Positions 15,690-24,281 are shown, counted from the stretch's first letter. The stretch: 64,000 nt of DNA from Streptomyces calvus (GCF_006782915.1 NZ_VCNP01000056.1:806001-870000); one strand, 5' to 3'. A program made the numbers and translations. Notes: generated by a model not told the origin, from the letters alone.

Positions 15690-16910
15690 ATGCGTCGTGG
15701 AGGTCCTTCGGTCCTGGGAATCGTGCTGGCGGGCGGCGAGGGAAAGCGTCTGATGCCCCTCACGGCGGACCGCGCCAAACCGGCGGTCACCTTCGGCGGG
15801 ACGTACCGCCTGGTCGACTTCGTGCTGTCCAACCTGGTCAACGGCGACATCCTGCGGATCTGCGTGCTCACCCAGTACAAGTCGCACTCGCTGGACCGGC
15901 ACATCACCACCACCTGGCGGATGTCCAGCCTGCTCGGCAACTACGTCACGCCGGTCCCCGCCCAGCAGCGCCTGGGCCCGCGCTGGTACCTCGGCAGCGC
16001 CGACGCCATCCTCCAGTCGCTGAACCTGATCTACGACGAACGGCCCGAGTACGTGGCGGTGTTCGGCGCCGACCACGTGTACCGCATGGACCCGCGCCAG
16101 ATGCTCGCCCAGCACATCGAGAGCGGCGCCGGCGTCACCGTGGCCGGCATCCGGGTGCCGCGCTCGGAGTCCTCCGCGTTCGGCGTGATCACCCCGGGCT
16201 CGGACGGGCGGAGCGTGGAGCGCTTCCTGGAGAAGCCCACCGATCCGCCCGGGCTCGCCGACGACCCCGAGCGCGTGTTCGCCTCGATGGGCAACTACGT
16301 CTTCACCACCAAGACCCTGATCGAGGCGCTCCAGCGGGACGCCGAGGACGAGAACTCGGTGCACGACATGGGCGGCTCGATCCTGCCGCAGCTCACCGAA
16401 CGGGGCGAGGCGTGCCTGTACGACTTCAGCACCAACCACGTGCCCGGTGAGACCAGCCGCGACCAGGGCTACTGGCGGGACGTCGGCACGCTGGACGCCT
16501 ACTACGAGGCGCACATGGACCTGATCGCCGAGCGCCCCGCGTTCAACCTGTACAACCGGCAGTGGCCCGTCTACACGCACTCCGGCCAGCTCTCGCCGGC
16601 CCGGTTCAACGCGGGCGGCATGGCGAGCGAGTCGATCATCAGTGCCGGGTGCCTGATCCGGGGCCAGGTCACGCGGTCCGTGCTGTCGCCGGGCGTGCTG
16701 GTCGACCCGGGGGCGGTGGTGCAGGGCTCGGTGCTGCACGACAACGTGCACATCGGGCGGGGCGCGGTGGTGCGCGGCGCGGTGCTCGACAAGAACGTCG
16801 AGGTGCCGCCGGGCGCGACGATCGGCGTCAACCCGGGACGGGACGCGGAGTTGTACACGGTGTCCAAGGGCGGGGTGATCGCGCTCGGGAAGGGACAGCT
16901 GGTGCCCTGA
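15690..16910 (+). CDS. glgC: Glucose-1-phosphate adenylyltransferase
   Basis: Makes ADP-glucose from ATP and glucose 1-phosphate, the committed step of bacterial glycogen synthesis. The 406-aa protein has the pyrophosphorylase loop VLAGGEGKRLMPLTADRAKP, the GGTYRLVDFVLSN strand, WYLGSADAILQSLNLI, FGADHVYRMD, a FLEKP motif, and the left-handed beta-helix C-terminal region (SVLHDNVHIGRGAVVRGAVL). I chose ATG 15690, preceded by GGGGAG at 6 bp, over ATG 15660. Regulation is probably allosteric, as in the family. A pair of GC-rich hairpins follows the gene. Confidence 0.95.
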   Translation: MRRGGPSVLGIVLAGGEGKRLMPLTADRAKPAVTFGGTYRLVDFVLSNLVNGDILRICVLTQYKSHSLDRHITTTWRMSSLLGNYVTPVPAQQRLGPRWYLGSADAILQSLNLIYDERPEYVAVFGADHVYRMDPRQMLAQHIESGAGVTVAGIRVPRSESSAFGVITPGSDGRSVERFLEKPTDPPGLADDPERVFASMGNYVFTTKTLIEALQRDAEDENSVHDMGGSILPQLTERGEACLYDFSTNHVPGETSRDQGYWRDVGTLDAYYEAHMDLIAERPAFNLYNRQWPVYTHSGQLSPARFNAGGMASESIISAGCLIRGQVTRSVLSPGVLVDPGAVVQGSVLHDNVHIGRGAVVRGAVLDKNVEVPPGATIGVNPGRDAELYTVSKGGVIALGKGQLVP

Positions 16911-16931
16911 GCCCGTGTCGGCGGTGCGCGG

Positions 16932-17040
16932 GCCCCGGTCGGCCGGGGCCGCCGGGGCATGACGCGGCGGCGGTGGCGGGACTGGTGGGCCGGCATCCGG
17001 TGCGTGCGGTGGTGCCCCGGTCGGCCGGGGCCGCCGGGGC
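16932..17040 (+). repeat. Duplicated 27-bp hairpin sequence after glgC
   Basis: An identical 27-bp sequence occurs at 16932-16958 and 17014-17040. Each copy contains the perfect palindrome CCCCGGTCGGCCGGGG, able to form a six-base-pair hairpin, then CCGCCGGGGC. The second copy is followed by CTTT. It is likely the glgC transcription terminator in two copies. Confidence 0.7.
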
Positions 17041-17098
17041 CTTTGTCATGTCCCTGGACGCATGGCGGAATCCGTGCTGTTATGCCACCTACTGTTCT

Positions 17099-17111
17099 TT
17101 GACAACGTTGT
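17099..17111. promoter_or_regulatory. LacI-type operator overlapping a -35 element
   Basis: The 10-bp palindrome ACAACGTTGT at 17102-17111 carries the CG centre typical of LacI/GalR-family operators. TTGACA at 17099-17104 overlaps it and resembles a -35 box. It lies about 100 bp upstream of the secreted GH2 glycosidase, so sugar-responsive repression of that gene is likely. No LacI regulator is encoded in the window. Confidence 0.55.
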
Positions 17112-17203
17112 ACCAGCGGTGCAGCGCACAGAACAGAACAGAAACAGCACCAGAGACAGGCACTGAGCAGAGAGCCGTCACCTTCCTCACCGACGGAGGA
17201 TCC

Positions 17204-19834
17204 GTGCGCATCAGACGACTCAGAGACCGTTTCGCGCTACTGCTGGCCGCCGCCCTGGGCGTCACCGGGCTCACCGCGGCCGGCCCGGCCCCGACCGCCG
17301 CGGCGGACGACCCGGCGGAGATCCACGGCCTGAAGGGCGAGTACTACACCCACTCCGCCCCCGGCGCCTTCGACTTCCACGAACTCAAGGCCACCGCCTT
17401 CGACTCCGACCTGGACTTCGACAACCTGGAGCCGCGGCTGAACTTCACCACCGGCCGCTCGGACGACGTCAGCGTCCGCTGGACCGGGAAGATCGTCCCG
17501 GAGACGACCGGCGCCCACACCTTCTCGGTCACCGCCGACAACGGCTTCCGGCTGTGGATCGACGGCCGGCTCGCCATCGACCACTGGGTCGACGACTGGG
17601 ACCGCGAACAGACCGCCGCCCCGATCGACCTGACCGCCGGCACGGCCCACGACATCAAGGTCGAGTACTTCGAGCACTACGGCGGCTCCAACTTCCACCT
17701 GCGCTGGACCGAACCCGGCGGCACCAAGGAACCCGTGCCCCAGTCGGCGTTCCGCCTGCCCGACGGCTTCGACTACGACGGCGCCCTCGCCGCCACCGTC
17801 CTCGCCTCCGGCCGCACCCTCAAGCTCGACTTCCCCCGGCCCCTGGCCGCGCCACCGGCCGGGTTCACCGACCACCTCGACGCCGTCATCGGCGGCGCCG
17901 ACTGGCCCCTGACGGCGGCGCGGCCCGACCCGGACGACCCCAAGGCACTGCTCGTCACCCTCGCCGAGCCCGTCGTCGGCAACAAGACCGGCACGGCCTG
18001 CGGCAGCGCCGACATCCGCTACGACGGACAGGGCGGCCTCACCGCCGCCGACGGCGACCCGGTCGACGCGTTCCTGAGCAGCGGCCCCAACCGCTCCACC
18101 CACGAACTGCGCACGAAGTGGGCCGACCAGGTGGGCCCGGACAACGCCCTGCCCGAGTACCCGCGCCCCCAGCTCACCCGCGACGACTGGCAGAACCTCA
18201 ACGGCCGCTGGGAGTTCGCCGCCGCCGAGGAGGGCGAGCAGCCGCCCGTGGGCAAGACCCTGAAGGAGCGCATCCTCGTCCCGTACCCGGTGGAGTCCCA
18301 GCTCTCCGGGATCCAGCGGCACGAGGACCGCATGTGGTACCGCCGCACCTTCACCGTGCCCCGCGACTGGGAGATCGGCTCCGGCAAGCGGCTCAGGCTG
18401 AACTTCGGCGCCGTCGACTGGCGCTCCGAGGTGTACGTCAACGGCACGAAGGTCGCCGCGCACGAGGGCGGCTACGACAAGTTCGCCGCCGACATCACCG
18501 ACGCGCTGAAGCCCGGCCGCACCCAGGAACTCATCGTCGGCGTGTACGACCCGACCGACGCGGCCGGCGGCGAGAACCCGCCGCTCGGCAAGCAGCGCCT
18601 GGACCCCAGCGGCATCTGGTACACGCCCAGCTCCGGCATCTGGCAGACCGTGTGGATGGAACCGGTCGCCCGCGACCACGTCGACTCCCTCGAACTCGTC
18701 CCGGACGTGCCGGGCGAGCGGCTCACCGTGGAGGCGAAGGGCGTCCGCGACGGCGTACCGGTCCGGGCCACCGCGTACGACGGACGCCGCAAGGTCGCCA
18801 CGGCGTCCGGCCGCACCGGGCAGCCGCTCACCCTGAGGATCGACGACCCGCACCTGTGGTCGCCCGACGACCCGTTCCTGTACCGGCTGAAGGTGACCGT
18901 CGGCGCGGACCACGTCGGCAGCTACTTCGGGATGCGCTCCATCGCCGTCGAGCAGATCGGCGGGGTGCCCCGCACGGTCCTCAACGGCGAACCGATCTTC
19001 CTGATGGCCACCCTCGACCAGGGCTTCTGGCCCGACGGCCTGCACACCGCGCCCACCGACGAGGCCCTCGCGTACGACCTGCGGGCGCACAAGGAACTCG
19101 GCTTCAACTCCGTGCGCAAGCACATCAAGGTCGAACCCGATCGCTGGTTCTACTGGGCCGACCGGCTGGGCCTGCTGGTGTGGCAGGACATGCCCGCCAT
19201 GACGGCCGGGGTGAACCCGAGCACCGAGGCCCGCGCCCGCTACGAGCGCGAGATGAAACAGATGATCGACGAGCACATCAGCAGCCCGTCGGTCGTCATG
19301 TGGGTCACCTTCAACGAGGGCTGGGGCCAGTACGACATCGGCCGCATCGCCGAGCAGGCCAAGGCCTGGGACCCGACCCGGCTGGTCAACAACCAGTCCG
19401 GACTCAACCTCGGCGCCGACGGCAACGCCGGCGACATCATGGACGAGCACGGCTACCCCAGCCCGGCGCTCCCGCCCCGCCCGGACGGCAGGCGCGCCCT
19501 GGTCAGTGGCGAGTACGGCGGCCTCGGCCTCGCCGTGCCCGGCCACGCCTGGCCGGTGCAGCAGTCCTACGTCGACGTCGACCCGGCGACCTACACCGAC
19601 GACTACCTCACCAAGCTCGACGAGGTGCGCGCGCTGGTGTGCCGGGGCAGCAACGGCGCCGTCTACACCCAGATCTCGGACGTGGAGGGCGAGCTCAACG
19701 GGCTACTCACCTACGACCGGCACGTCATGAAGCCGGACGTGTCCCGGGTGAGGGCCGCACACCAGGACCTGATCCGGGACGCCTCCCGCGACCGGCCCGC
19801 GGGCTGCTCCGGCGCCGAGGGCGCCGCACGGTGA
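17204..19834 (+). CDS. Secreted PA14-containing GH2 glycoside hydrolase (beta-galactosidase-like)
   Basis: An 876-aa secreted enzyme that hydrolyses a terminal beta-linked sugar from an unknown glycan. Order: signal peptide (about 1-36, RFALLLAAALGVTGLTAAG), PA14 carbohydrate-binding domain (about 38-180, GAHTFSVTADNGFRLWIDG), a beta-sandwich linker, the GH2 jelly-roll (DDWQNLNGRWEF, MWYRRTFTVPRDW), Ig-like domain, then the TIM barrel. The likely acid/base is Glu705 in TFNEGWGQ and the nucleophile Glu770 in VSGEYGGLG. GTG 17204 follows GGAGG by 5 bp. A LacI-type operator upstream suggests induction by a sugar. It appears monocistronic, ended by a hairpin at 19842. Confidence 0.9.
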   Translation: MRIRRLRDRFALLLAAALGVTGLTAAGPAPTAAADDPAEIHGLKGEYYTHSAPGAFDFHELKATAFDSDLDFDNLEPRLNFTTGRSDDVSVRWTGKIVPETTGAHTFSVTADNGFRLWIDGRLAIDHWVDDWDREQTAAPIDLTAGTAHDIKVEYFEHYGGSNFHLRWTEPGGTKEPVPQSAFRLPDGFDYDGALAATVLASGRTLKLDFPRPLAAPPAGFTDHLDAVIGGADWPLTAARPDPDDPKALLVTLAEPVVGNKTGTACGSADIRYDGQGGLTAADGDPVDAFLSSGPNRSTHELRTKWADQVGPDNALPEYPRPQLTRDDWQNLNGRWEFAAAEEGEQPPVGKTLKERILVPYPVESQLSGIQRHEDRMWYRRTFTVPRDWEIGSGKRLRLNFGAVDWRSEVYVNGTKVAAHEGGYDKFAADITDALKPGRTQELIVGVYDPTDAAGGENPPLGKQRLDPSGIWYTPSSGIWQTVWMEPVARDHVDSLELVPDVPGERLTVEAKGVRDGVPVRATAYDGRRKVATASGRTGQPLTLRIDDPHLWSPDDPFLYRLKVTVGADHVGSYFGMRSIAVEQIGGVPRTVLNGEPIFLMATLDQGFWPDGLHTAPTDEALAYDLRAHKELGFNSVRKHIKVEPDRWFYWADRLGLLVWQDMPAMTAGVNPSTEARARYEREMKQMIDEHISSPSVVMWVTFNEGWGQYDIGRIAEQAKAWDPTRLVNNQSGLNLGADGNAGDIMDEHGYPSPALPPRPDGRRALVSGEYGGLGLAVPGHAWPVQQSYVDVDPATYTDDYLTKLDEVRALVCRGSNGAVYTQISDVEGELNGLLTYDRHVMKPDVSRVRAAHQDLIRDASRDRPAGCSGAEGAAR

Positions 19835-19841
19835 ACCCTTA

Positions 19842-19865
19842 CCCGGGCGGGCGCGCCCGTCCGGG
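19842..19865 (+). terminator. Hairpin after the GH2 gene
   Basis: Arms CCCGGGCGGGC and GCCCGTCCGGG around a two-base loop, 7 bp after the GH2 stop codon. It is a strong GC hairpin without a long T-run, as is usual in Streptomyces. Confidence 0.65.
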
Positions 19866-19926
19866 TGGCGTGCACCGCCCGTGACACCGGTGACCGGGCC
19901 CCTGTAGTCCCATGGGCCCACCAGTA

Positions 19927-19959
19927 CCGCCCCTTCCGCCGCAGCCGCGGAAGGGGCGG
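19927..19959. terminator. Perfect 13-bp stem hairpin
   Basis: Arms CCGCCCCTTCCGC and GCGGAAGGGGCGG with a 7-base loop. It lies between the GH2 gene and the acyltransferase promoter region and probably insulates the two transcription units. The 301-bp gap 19835-20135 otherwise holds a promoter zone (AT-rich stretch 19970-20000) and the 10-bp repeats. Confidence 0.7.
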
Positions 19960-20050
19960 ACACGTCATCTGTTGTTAACTATGAGTAGCCGGATCGTACT
20001 TGACCGTAATCGGCCGGGAGCGATTGACTGCTGATCCGTCCCGACTCCAC

Positions 20051-20110
20051 CCTCCCCACCTCTTCCCACCTCTTCCCACCTCTTCCCACCTCTCCCCATC
20101 TCTCCCCGTC
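20051..20110 (+). repeat. Six 10-bp pyrimidine repeats in the leader of the acyltransferase gene
   Basis: Units of consensus TCTTCCCACC repeat in register every 10 bp from 20051 to 20110 (three exact copies at 20061-20090, flanked by variants). The purine-free + strand ends 25 bp before the start codon. Ten bp is one helical turn. It may influence leader structure or bind a factor; slipped-strand variation is plausible. Confidence 0.75.
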
Positions 20111-20135
20111 CCGTCGTCGACGCGAGGCCCCGCCC

Positions 20136-21596
20136 ATGACCGAAGACCCGCTCGCTCCCCTCGACCTCGCCTTCTGGAACATCGAGTCCACCGGTCATCC
20201 CATGCACCTCGCGGCACTCGGCGTCTTCGCGGCCCGCTCGCCCTCCGCGGCGGCCCACGCCGCCGACCTGCTGGCCGCCCGCACCGCCGCCGTACCCGGA
20301 CTGCGCATGCGGATCCGCGACGTGTGGCAGCCGCCCGCGCCGCGCCCGTCCCTGGCGGCGCTCCGCCGCGCCTTTCCCGCCCCCGGCGAACCCCTCACCG
20401 CCGCGCTCGGCCGGCCGCTCGTCTCCGCCCTGCGCCGCTCGCTCGCCTTCGGCGGCGCCACCCGCGAACCCGACCCCGGCTTCGACCCCCTGGACCACAT
20501 CCGGCTGCACCCGCCGACCGCCTGCTTCCACACCGCGGCCGGACAGCTCATGGGACGCCCGCTGGAACGCACCCGGCCCCCCTGGGAGGCCCATGTGCTG
20601 CCGGGTGAGGACGCCACCCGTTTCGCCGTCCTGTTCAAGTTCCACCACGCCCTCGCCGACGGGCTGCGGGCCCTCACCCTCGCCGCCGCGCTGATGGACC
20701 CCATCGACCTGCCCACCCCCCGGCCCCGGCCCGCCGCACCCCCACGCGGGCTGCTCCCGGACGTGCGCGAGGTGCCGGGACTGGTGCGCGGCGCACTGTC
20801 GGACGCGGGCCGCGCCCTGGACATCGGCGCCGCCGTCGCCCGCTCCACCCTCGACATGCGCTCCTCACCCGCCCTGACCTGCCCGCCCAGCGGCACCCGC
20901 CGCACCGCCGGCGCGGTGGCCGACCTGGACGACGTGCACCGGATCCGCAAGAGCGCCGGCGGCACCGTCAACGACGTCCTGATCGCCGTCGTCGCCGGCG
21001 CGCTGCGCCGCTGGCTCGACGAGCGCGGCGACGGCAGCGACGGCGTCGCGCCCCGCGCCCTGGTCCCCGTCTCCCGGCGCCGCCCGCGCACCGCCCACCC
21101 GCAGGGCAACCGGCTCTCCGGGTACCTGATACGGCTCCCCGTCGGCGAACCGGACCCGCTGGCCCGCCTCGGCGCCGTGCGCGGTGCCATGGACCGCAAC
21201 AAGGACGCCGGCCCCCACCGGGGCGCGGGCGCCGTCGCCCTGCTCGCCGACCACGTGCCGCCGCTCGGACACCGGATCGGCGGACCGCTGCTCGGCCAGG
21301 CGGCCCGGCTCTGGTTCGACGTCCTGGTCACCAGCGTGCCCCTGCCGGGCTTCGGCCTGCGGCTCGGCGGCGACCCGCTCGACGCCGTCTTCCCGCTCGC
21401 CCCGCTGGCCCCCGGGCACTCCCTGGCGGTCGCCGTCTCCACGTACCGGGGACGCGTCCACTACGGGCTGGTCGCCGACGGCGCGGCCGTCCCGGACCTG
21501 GACCGGCTGGCCCACGCGGTGAGCGAGGAGGTGAAGACGCTGATCACCGCCTGCGACGGCCGGCAGGGCCGGTTTGGTGCTGCGGCCCGGCGCTGA
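20136..21596 (+). CDS. Wax ester synthase / diacylglycerol acyltransferase (WS/DGAT)
   Basis: Forms storage lipids by transferring an acyl group from acyl-CoA to diacylglycerol or a fatty alcohol at the membrane surface. The 486-aa protein begins PLAPLDLAFWNIES, has the active-site motif HHALADG with His170-His171 and Asp175, the VNDVLIAVVAGALRRWLDERG helix, and LFKFHH / LVPVSRR segments that mark the family. ATG 20136 has only a weak GAGG upstream and a pyrimidine-repeat leader. Length agrees with the family (450-480 aa). It is followed 72 bp later by a short-chain dehydrogenase on the same strand. Confidence 0.9.
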   Translation: MTEDPLAPLDLAFWNIESTGHPMHLAALGVFAARSPSAAAHAADLLAARTAAVPGLRMRIRDVWQPPAPRPSLAALRRAFPAPGEPLTAALGRPLVSALRRSLAFGGATREPDPGFDPLDHIRLHPPTACFHTAAGQLMGRPLERTRPPWEAHVLPGEDATRFAVLFKFHHALADGLRALTLAAALMDPIDLPTPRPRPAAPPRGLLPDVREVPGLVRGALSDAGRALDIGAAVARSTLDMRSSPALTCPPSGTRRTAGAVADLDDVHRIRKSAGGTVNDVLIAVVAGALRRWLDERGDGSDGVAPRALVPVSRRRPRTAHPQGNRLSGYLIRLPVGEPDPLARLGAVRGAMDRNKDAGPHRGAGAVALLADHVPPLGHRIGGPLLGQAARLWFDVLVTSVPLPGFGLRLGGDPLDAVFPLAPLAPGHSLAVAVSTYRGRVHYGLVADGAAVPDLDRLAHAVSEEVKTLITACDGRQGRFGAAARR

Positions 21597-21668
21597 AGTA
21601 AAATCCGCCGTTCGACAGCGGGTGCCCGTCCGGGCGCCCCGACGGCAGAGCGGGAAACGGCAGCGGCG

Positions 21669-23162
21669 ATGACGGTGACAGAGGACGGCCCCCAGGCCGC
21701 GGACGCGGTGGCACACGGGCCCGGTATCGACCCGGAGCGGCTCGCGGTCTGCCTCGGCGTGCTGGAGGAACTCGACAAGCTCGACGTCGACCACCCGGAC
21801 GCGATCGCGGTCCGCCGGGCCACCTCGCACATCTACCGCACGGTCAAGCAGCGCCGCCGTCAGGAACGCCGGGCCGCCAAGACCGCCCACGACAAGGCCG
21901 TCACCGAGGCCACCGCCACCGGCTCCGCCCAGCGCATCGACGACGAGACGGAGGGCATCCTGCCGTCCTCCCGCGTCGAGCCCGGAGCGATCGCCGGGAT
22001 ACTGCAGCGCCCCCGCTCCTGCTACGTGTGCAAGACCCGCTACGTCGAGGTCGACTACTTCTACCACCAGCTGTGCCAGAACTGCGCCGCCGAGAACCGG
22101 GCCCGGCGCGACGCCCGCGCCGACCTCACCGGCAAGCGCGCCCTGCTCACCGGCGGACGCGCCAAGATCGGCATGTACATCGCGCTGCGGCTGCTGCGCG
22201 ACGGCGCCCACACCACGATCACCACGCGCTTCCCGAAGGACGCCATCCGCCGGTTCAAGGCGATGGACGACTCCGCGGACTGGATCCACCGCCTGGAGGT
22301 CGTCGGCATCGACCTGCGCGACCCCGCCCAGGCCGTCGCGCTGGCCGAACAGGTCGCCGAGCAGGGCCCGCTCGACATCCTGATCAACAACGCCACCCAG
22401 ACCGTGCGCCGCCTGCCGTCCGCCTACGCCGCGCTCGTCGAGGGCGAGAGCGCGCCGCTGCCGGCCGGTGAGCTGCCCGCCCACCACGTCATCGGCGCCT
22501 TCAACTCCGGCGCCGTCGACGGCCTGGCCGCCCTGCCCGTCGGCGTGAGCGGTCTCGACGCGCAGAAGGTGGCCGACCTGGCGCTGGTCGCGGGCAACGC
22601 CAGCGTGGCCCGGCACCGTGACGGCACCGCCATCGACGCCGGCGGCCTGGTCCCCGACGTCGTGGACAGCAACACCTGGGTGCAGAGCATCGACCAGATC
22701 TCCCCGGTGGAGCTGCTGGAGACCCAGCTGTGCAACTACACGGCGCCGTTCATCCTGATCAGCAAGCTGCGTCCGGCGATGGCCGAGGCCGCGCGCAGGG
22801 CGTCCGCCGGGCGCGCGTACGTCGTCAACGTCTCCGCGATGGAAGGCGTCTTCGCCCGCGGCTACAAGGGCGCCGGCCACCCGAACACCAACGCCGCCAA
22901 GGCGGCCATGAACATGGTGACGCGGACCAGCGCGCAGGAGATGTTCGACACCGACCGCATCCTGATGACCTCGGTCGACACCGGCTGGATCACCGACGAG
23001 CGTCCCCACTACGACAAGCTGCGCCTGGCCGAGGCCGGCTTCCACGCCCCGCTCGACCTGGTCGACGGTGCCGCCCGCGTCTACGACCCCATCGTGCGCG
23101 GCGAGGCGGGCGAGGACCTGTACGGCGTCTTCCTGAAGGACTACGCGCCCGGCCGGTGGTGA
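21669..23162 (+). CDS. Zinc-ribbon SDR-family oxidoreductase lacking the catalytic Tyr
   Basis: A 497-aa protein with an N-terminal helical region, a Cys4 zinc ribbon (Cys118, Cys121, Cys136, Cys139), and a short-chain-dehydrogenase domain with nucleotide loop GGRAKIG (161-167) and LDILINNATQ. The catalytic YxxxK is altered: NTNAAK leaves Lys411 but puts Thr407 where Tyr is expected. Ser in VNVSAMEG is retained. A long insertion occupies 260-350. Its activity is therefore uncertain; it may bind NAD(P) or a nucleotide for another purpose. Spacing of 72 bp from the WS/DGAT gene could mean cotranscription and a link to lipid metabolism. Confidence 0.8.
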   Translation: MTVTEDGPQAADAVAHGPGIDPERLAVCLGVLEELDKLDVDHPDAIAVRRATSHIYRTVKQRRRQERRAAKTAHDKAVTEATATGSAQRIDDETEGILPSSRVEPGAIAGILQRPRSCYVCKTRYVEVDYFYHQLCQNCAAENRARRDARADLTGKRALLTGGRAKIGMYIALRLLRDGAHTTITTRFPKDAIRRFKAMDDSADWIHRLEVVGIDLRDPAQAVALAEQVAEQGPLDILINNATQTVRRLPSAYAALVEGESAPLPAGELPAHHVIGAFNSGAVDGLAALPVGVSGLDAQKVADLALVAGNASVARHRDGTAIDAGGLVPDVVDSNTWVQSIDQISPVELLETQLCNYTAPFILISKLRPAMAEAARRASAGRAYVVNVSAMEGVFARGYKGAGHPNTNAAKAAMNMVTRTSAQEMFDTDRILMTSVDTGWITDERPHYDKLRLAEAGFHAPLDLVDGAARVYDPIVRGEAGEDLYGVFLKDYAPGRW

Positions 23163-23184
23163 CGCCGGGCGGCCCCACGGCCCG

Positions 23185-23634
23185 TCAGTCGACCATGCCG
23201 AAGCGGGAGTTGCGGGCCGCCAGCAGCTCCAGCACGGTCCGCCAGTCCTCCAGGACGCCCGCGTCGAAGCAGGCGGTGCGGGCCTCCTCGTCCGCCGAGC
23301 GCAGGGCGAGCAGGTCGTCGTCGGCCGGAACGTCGGGCCGGGGCCGGCGACGGACCAGCCCGGCCACCCGCTCGCCGAGCAGCGCCCGAACCGCGTCCGC
23401 GGCGCGGTCGGCGCGCGCCGTCGGCTCGCCCGGCCACAGCAGTCGGCCGACGGGCCGCACCAGGCCCGCCACCTGCAGTTCCTTGTCGGCGGGCCGCCCT
23501 CGGCGCAGCAGCGCGGCGGTCCGCAGGGCGTGGTCGTGTGCGTCGACCGGGGCCTCGCCGCGGTCCGGGACCTCCCGCGTGCCCCGGCACGCGTACAGCA
23601 GGTCCATCAGCTCCTCGACGGTGCGCAGTTCCAT
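23185..23634 (-). CDS. Degenerate HD-domain protein, 149 aa
   Basis: It resembles PhnZ/inositol-oxygenase-like HD-domain proteins in its helix order: VEELMDLLYACRGTREV, HDHALRTAALLRRG, ELQVAGLVRPVGRLLWPGEP, ADAVRALLGERVAGLV and a terminal ADEEARTACFDAGVLEDWRT. In active relatives the second helix carries a metal-binding HDxGH-type motif; here that position reads VRPVGR, so the His-Asp pair is missing and metal-dependent catalysis is unlikely. It may be a binding or regulatory protein. ATG 23634 has GGAGGA 7 bp upstream; earlier in-frame ATGs lack support. It converges with the SDR gene (22 bp apart). Confidence 0.65.
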   Translation of the reverse strand: MELRTVEELMDLLYACRGTREVPDRGEAPVDAHDHALRTAALLRRGRPADKELQVAGLVRPVGRLLWPGEPTARADRAADAVRALLGERVAGLVRRRPRPDVPADDDLLALRSADEEARTACFDAGVLEDWRTVLELLAARNSRFGMVD

Positions 23635-24104
23635 GCGCCGGTCCTCCCGGGAGTAGGCCGTTGCCGTACGGCAGCAGACCATGGCGAGCTTGCGTACCGG
23701 CCAACGGGACTTGAACTGCGCCATGACCACGCGCTCTTGTCGCGGACGCCGACGTCCTGGTACTCCGAACGAGTGACCCGAGCAGGTCCCAGGTGTCCGT
23801 AAATAGCCGCATATCGGGGTGGATTGAGCGCTCTCTGACATGTGATTGTTACCGGCGGTTTCGAGCCCCATCGAGCGGGGGGCCGCTCATTTGGTTACTC
23901 TGATGCGGACGGACAGCAGCACAGGGTCCTACCCGCACCCACGTCCGTCATGGGACCGGCCGGTCGACAACGGCCTGCTCTCCCTCGAGTTACCGGCGCC
24001 ACCGCGTCCGAACGGCATTCGACTTGACCCGAGCGGACGTCCGACGCCAGGCACAGGGCCGACGCGGCGCGTCCCGAGGGTGACCGACACATAAGGAGTG
24101 CGCG
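23635..24104. other. Divergent intergenic region, about 470 bp
   Basis: It lies between the HD-like gene and the 58-aa peptide gene. It contains a small hairpin GAGCGG/CCGCTC (23873-23888) and relatively AT-rich stretches at 23800-23860 and 23888-23905 that are likely promoter zones. Short frames across it look like chance. The peptide gene's strong AAGGAG closes the region. Confidence 0.4.
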
Positions 24105-24281
24105 GTGACACCGGAGAAGACGAAGACACGGGAAGAGCGCCCCGAGGAACGCACGGAGCGCGCCGCCCGCAGGCCCGGGGAACTCGGCAGCCTCGACGTG
24201 TGGGCCCGTTCGGCCCCGATCCGCCTCGCCGGCTACGAGGACGACCTCGCCGAGCCGCACATCCTCCCCAGCGTCGACTGA
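24105..24281 (+). CDS. 58-aa peptide, unrecognised; possible RiPP-like precursor
   Basis: GTG 24105 sits 6-7 bp after AAGGAG, one of the best ribosome-binding sites in the window, so translation is likely. The first 25 residues are densely charged (EKTKTREERPEERTERAARR) and the rest looks different: LGSLDVWARSAPIRLAGYED, then DLAEPHILPSVD. This leader/core appearance, plus a multidrug-type exporter 40 bp away on the opposite strand, suggests a ribosomal peptide precursor. However, no modifying enzyme, cysteine or known cleavage motif is present. A small regulatory or toxin-like peptide is equally possible. Confidence 0.6.
   Translation: MTPEKTKTREERPEERTERAARRPGELGSLDVWARSAPIRLAGYEDDLAEPHILPSVD

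Noticed and set aside
17237..19546. A 769-codon open frame on the minus strand opposite the GH2 gene
   Set aside because: It is the mirror of a GC-biased gene; composition is Gly/Val/Arg/Asp without any family motif, and the + strand encodes a clear GH2 enzyme.
20865..23045. A 726-codon minus-strand open frame opposite the WS/DGAT and SDR genes
   Set aside because: It spans two real genes and their gap and has no recognisable motif; a shadow of third-position GC bias.
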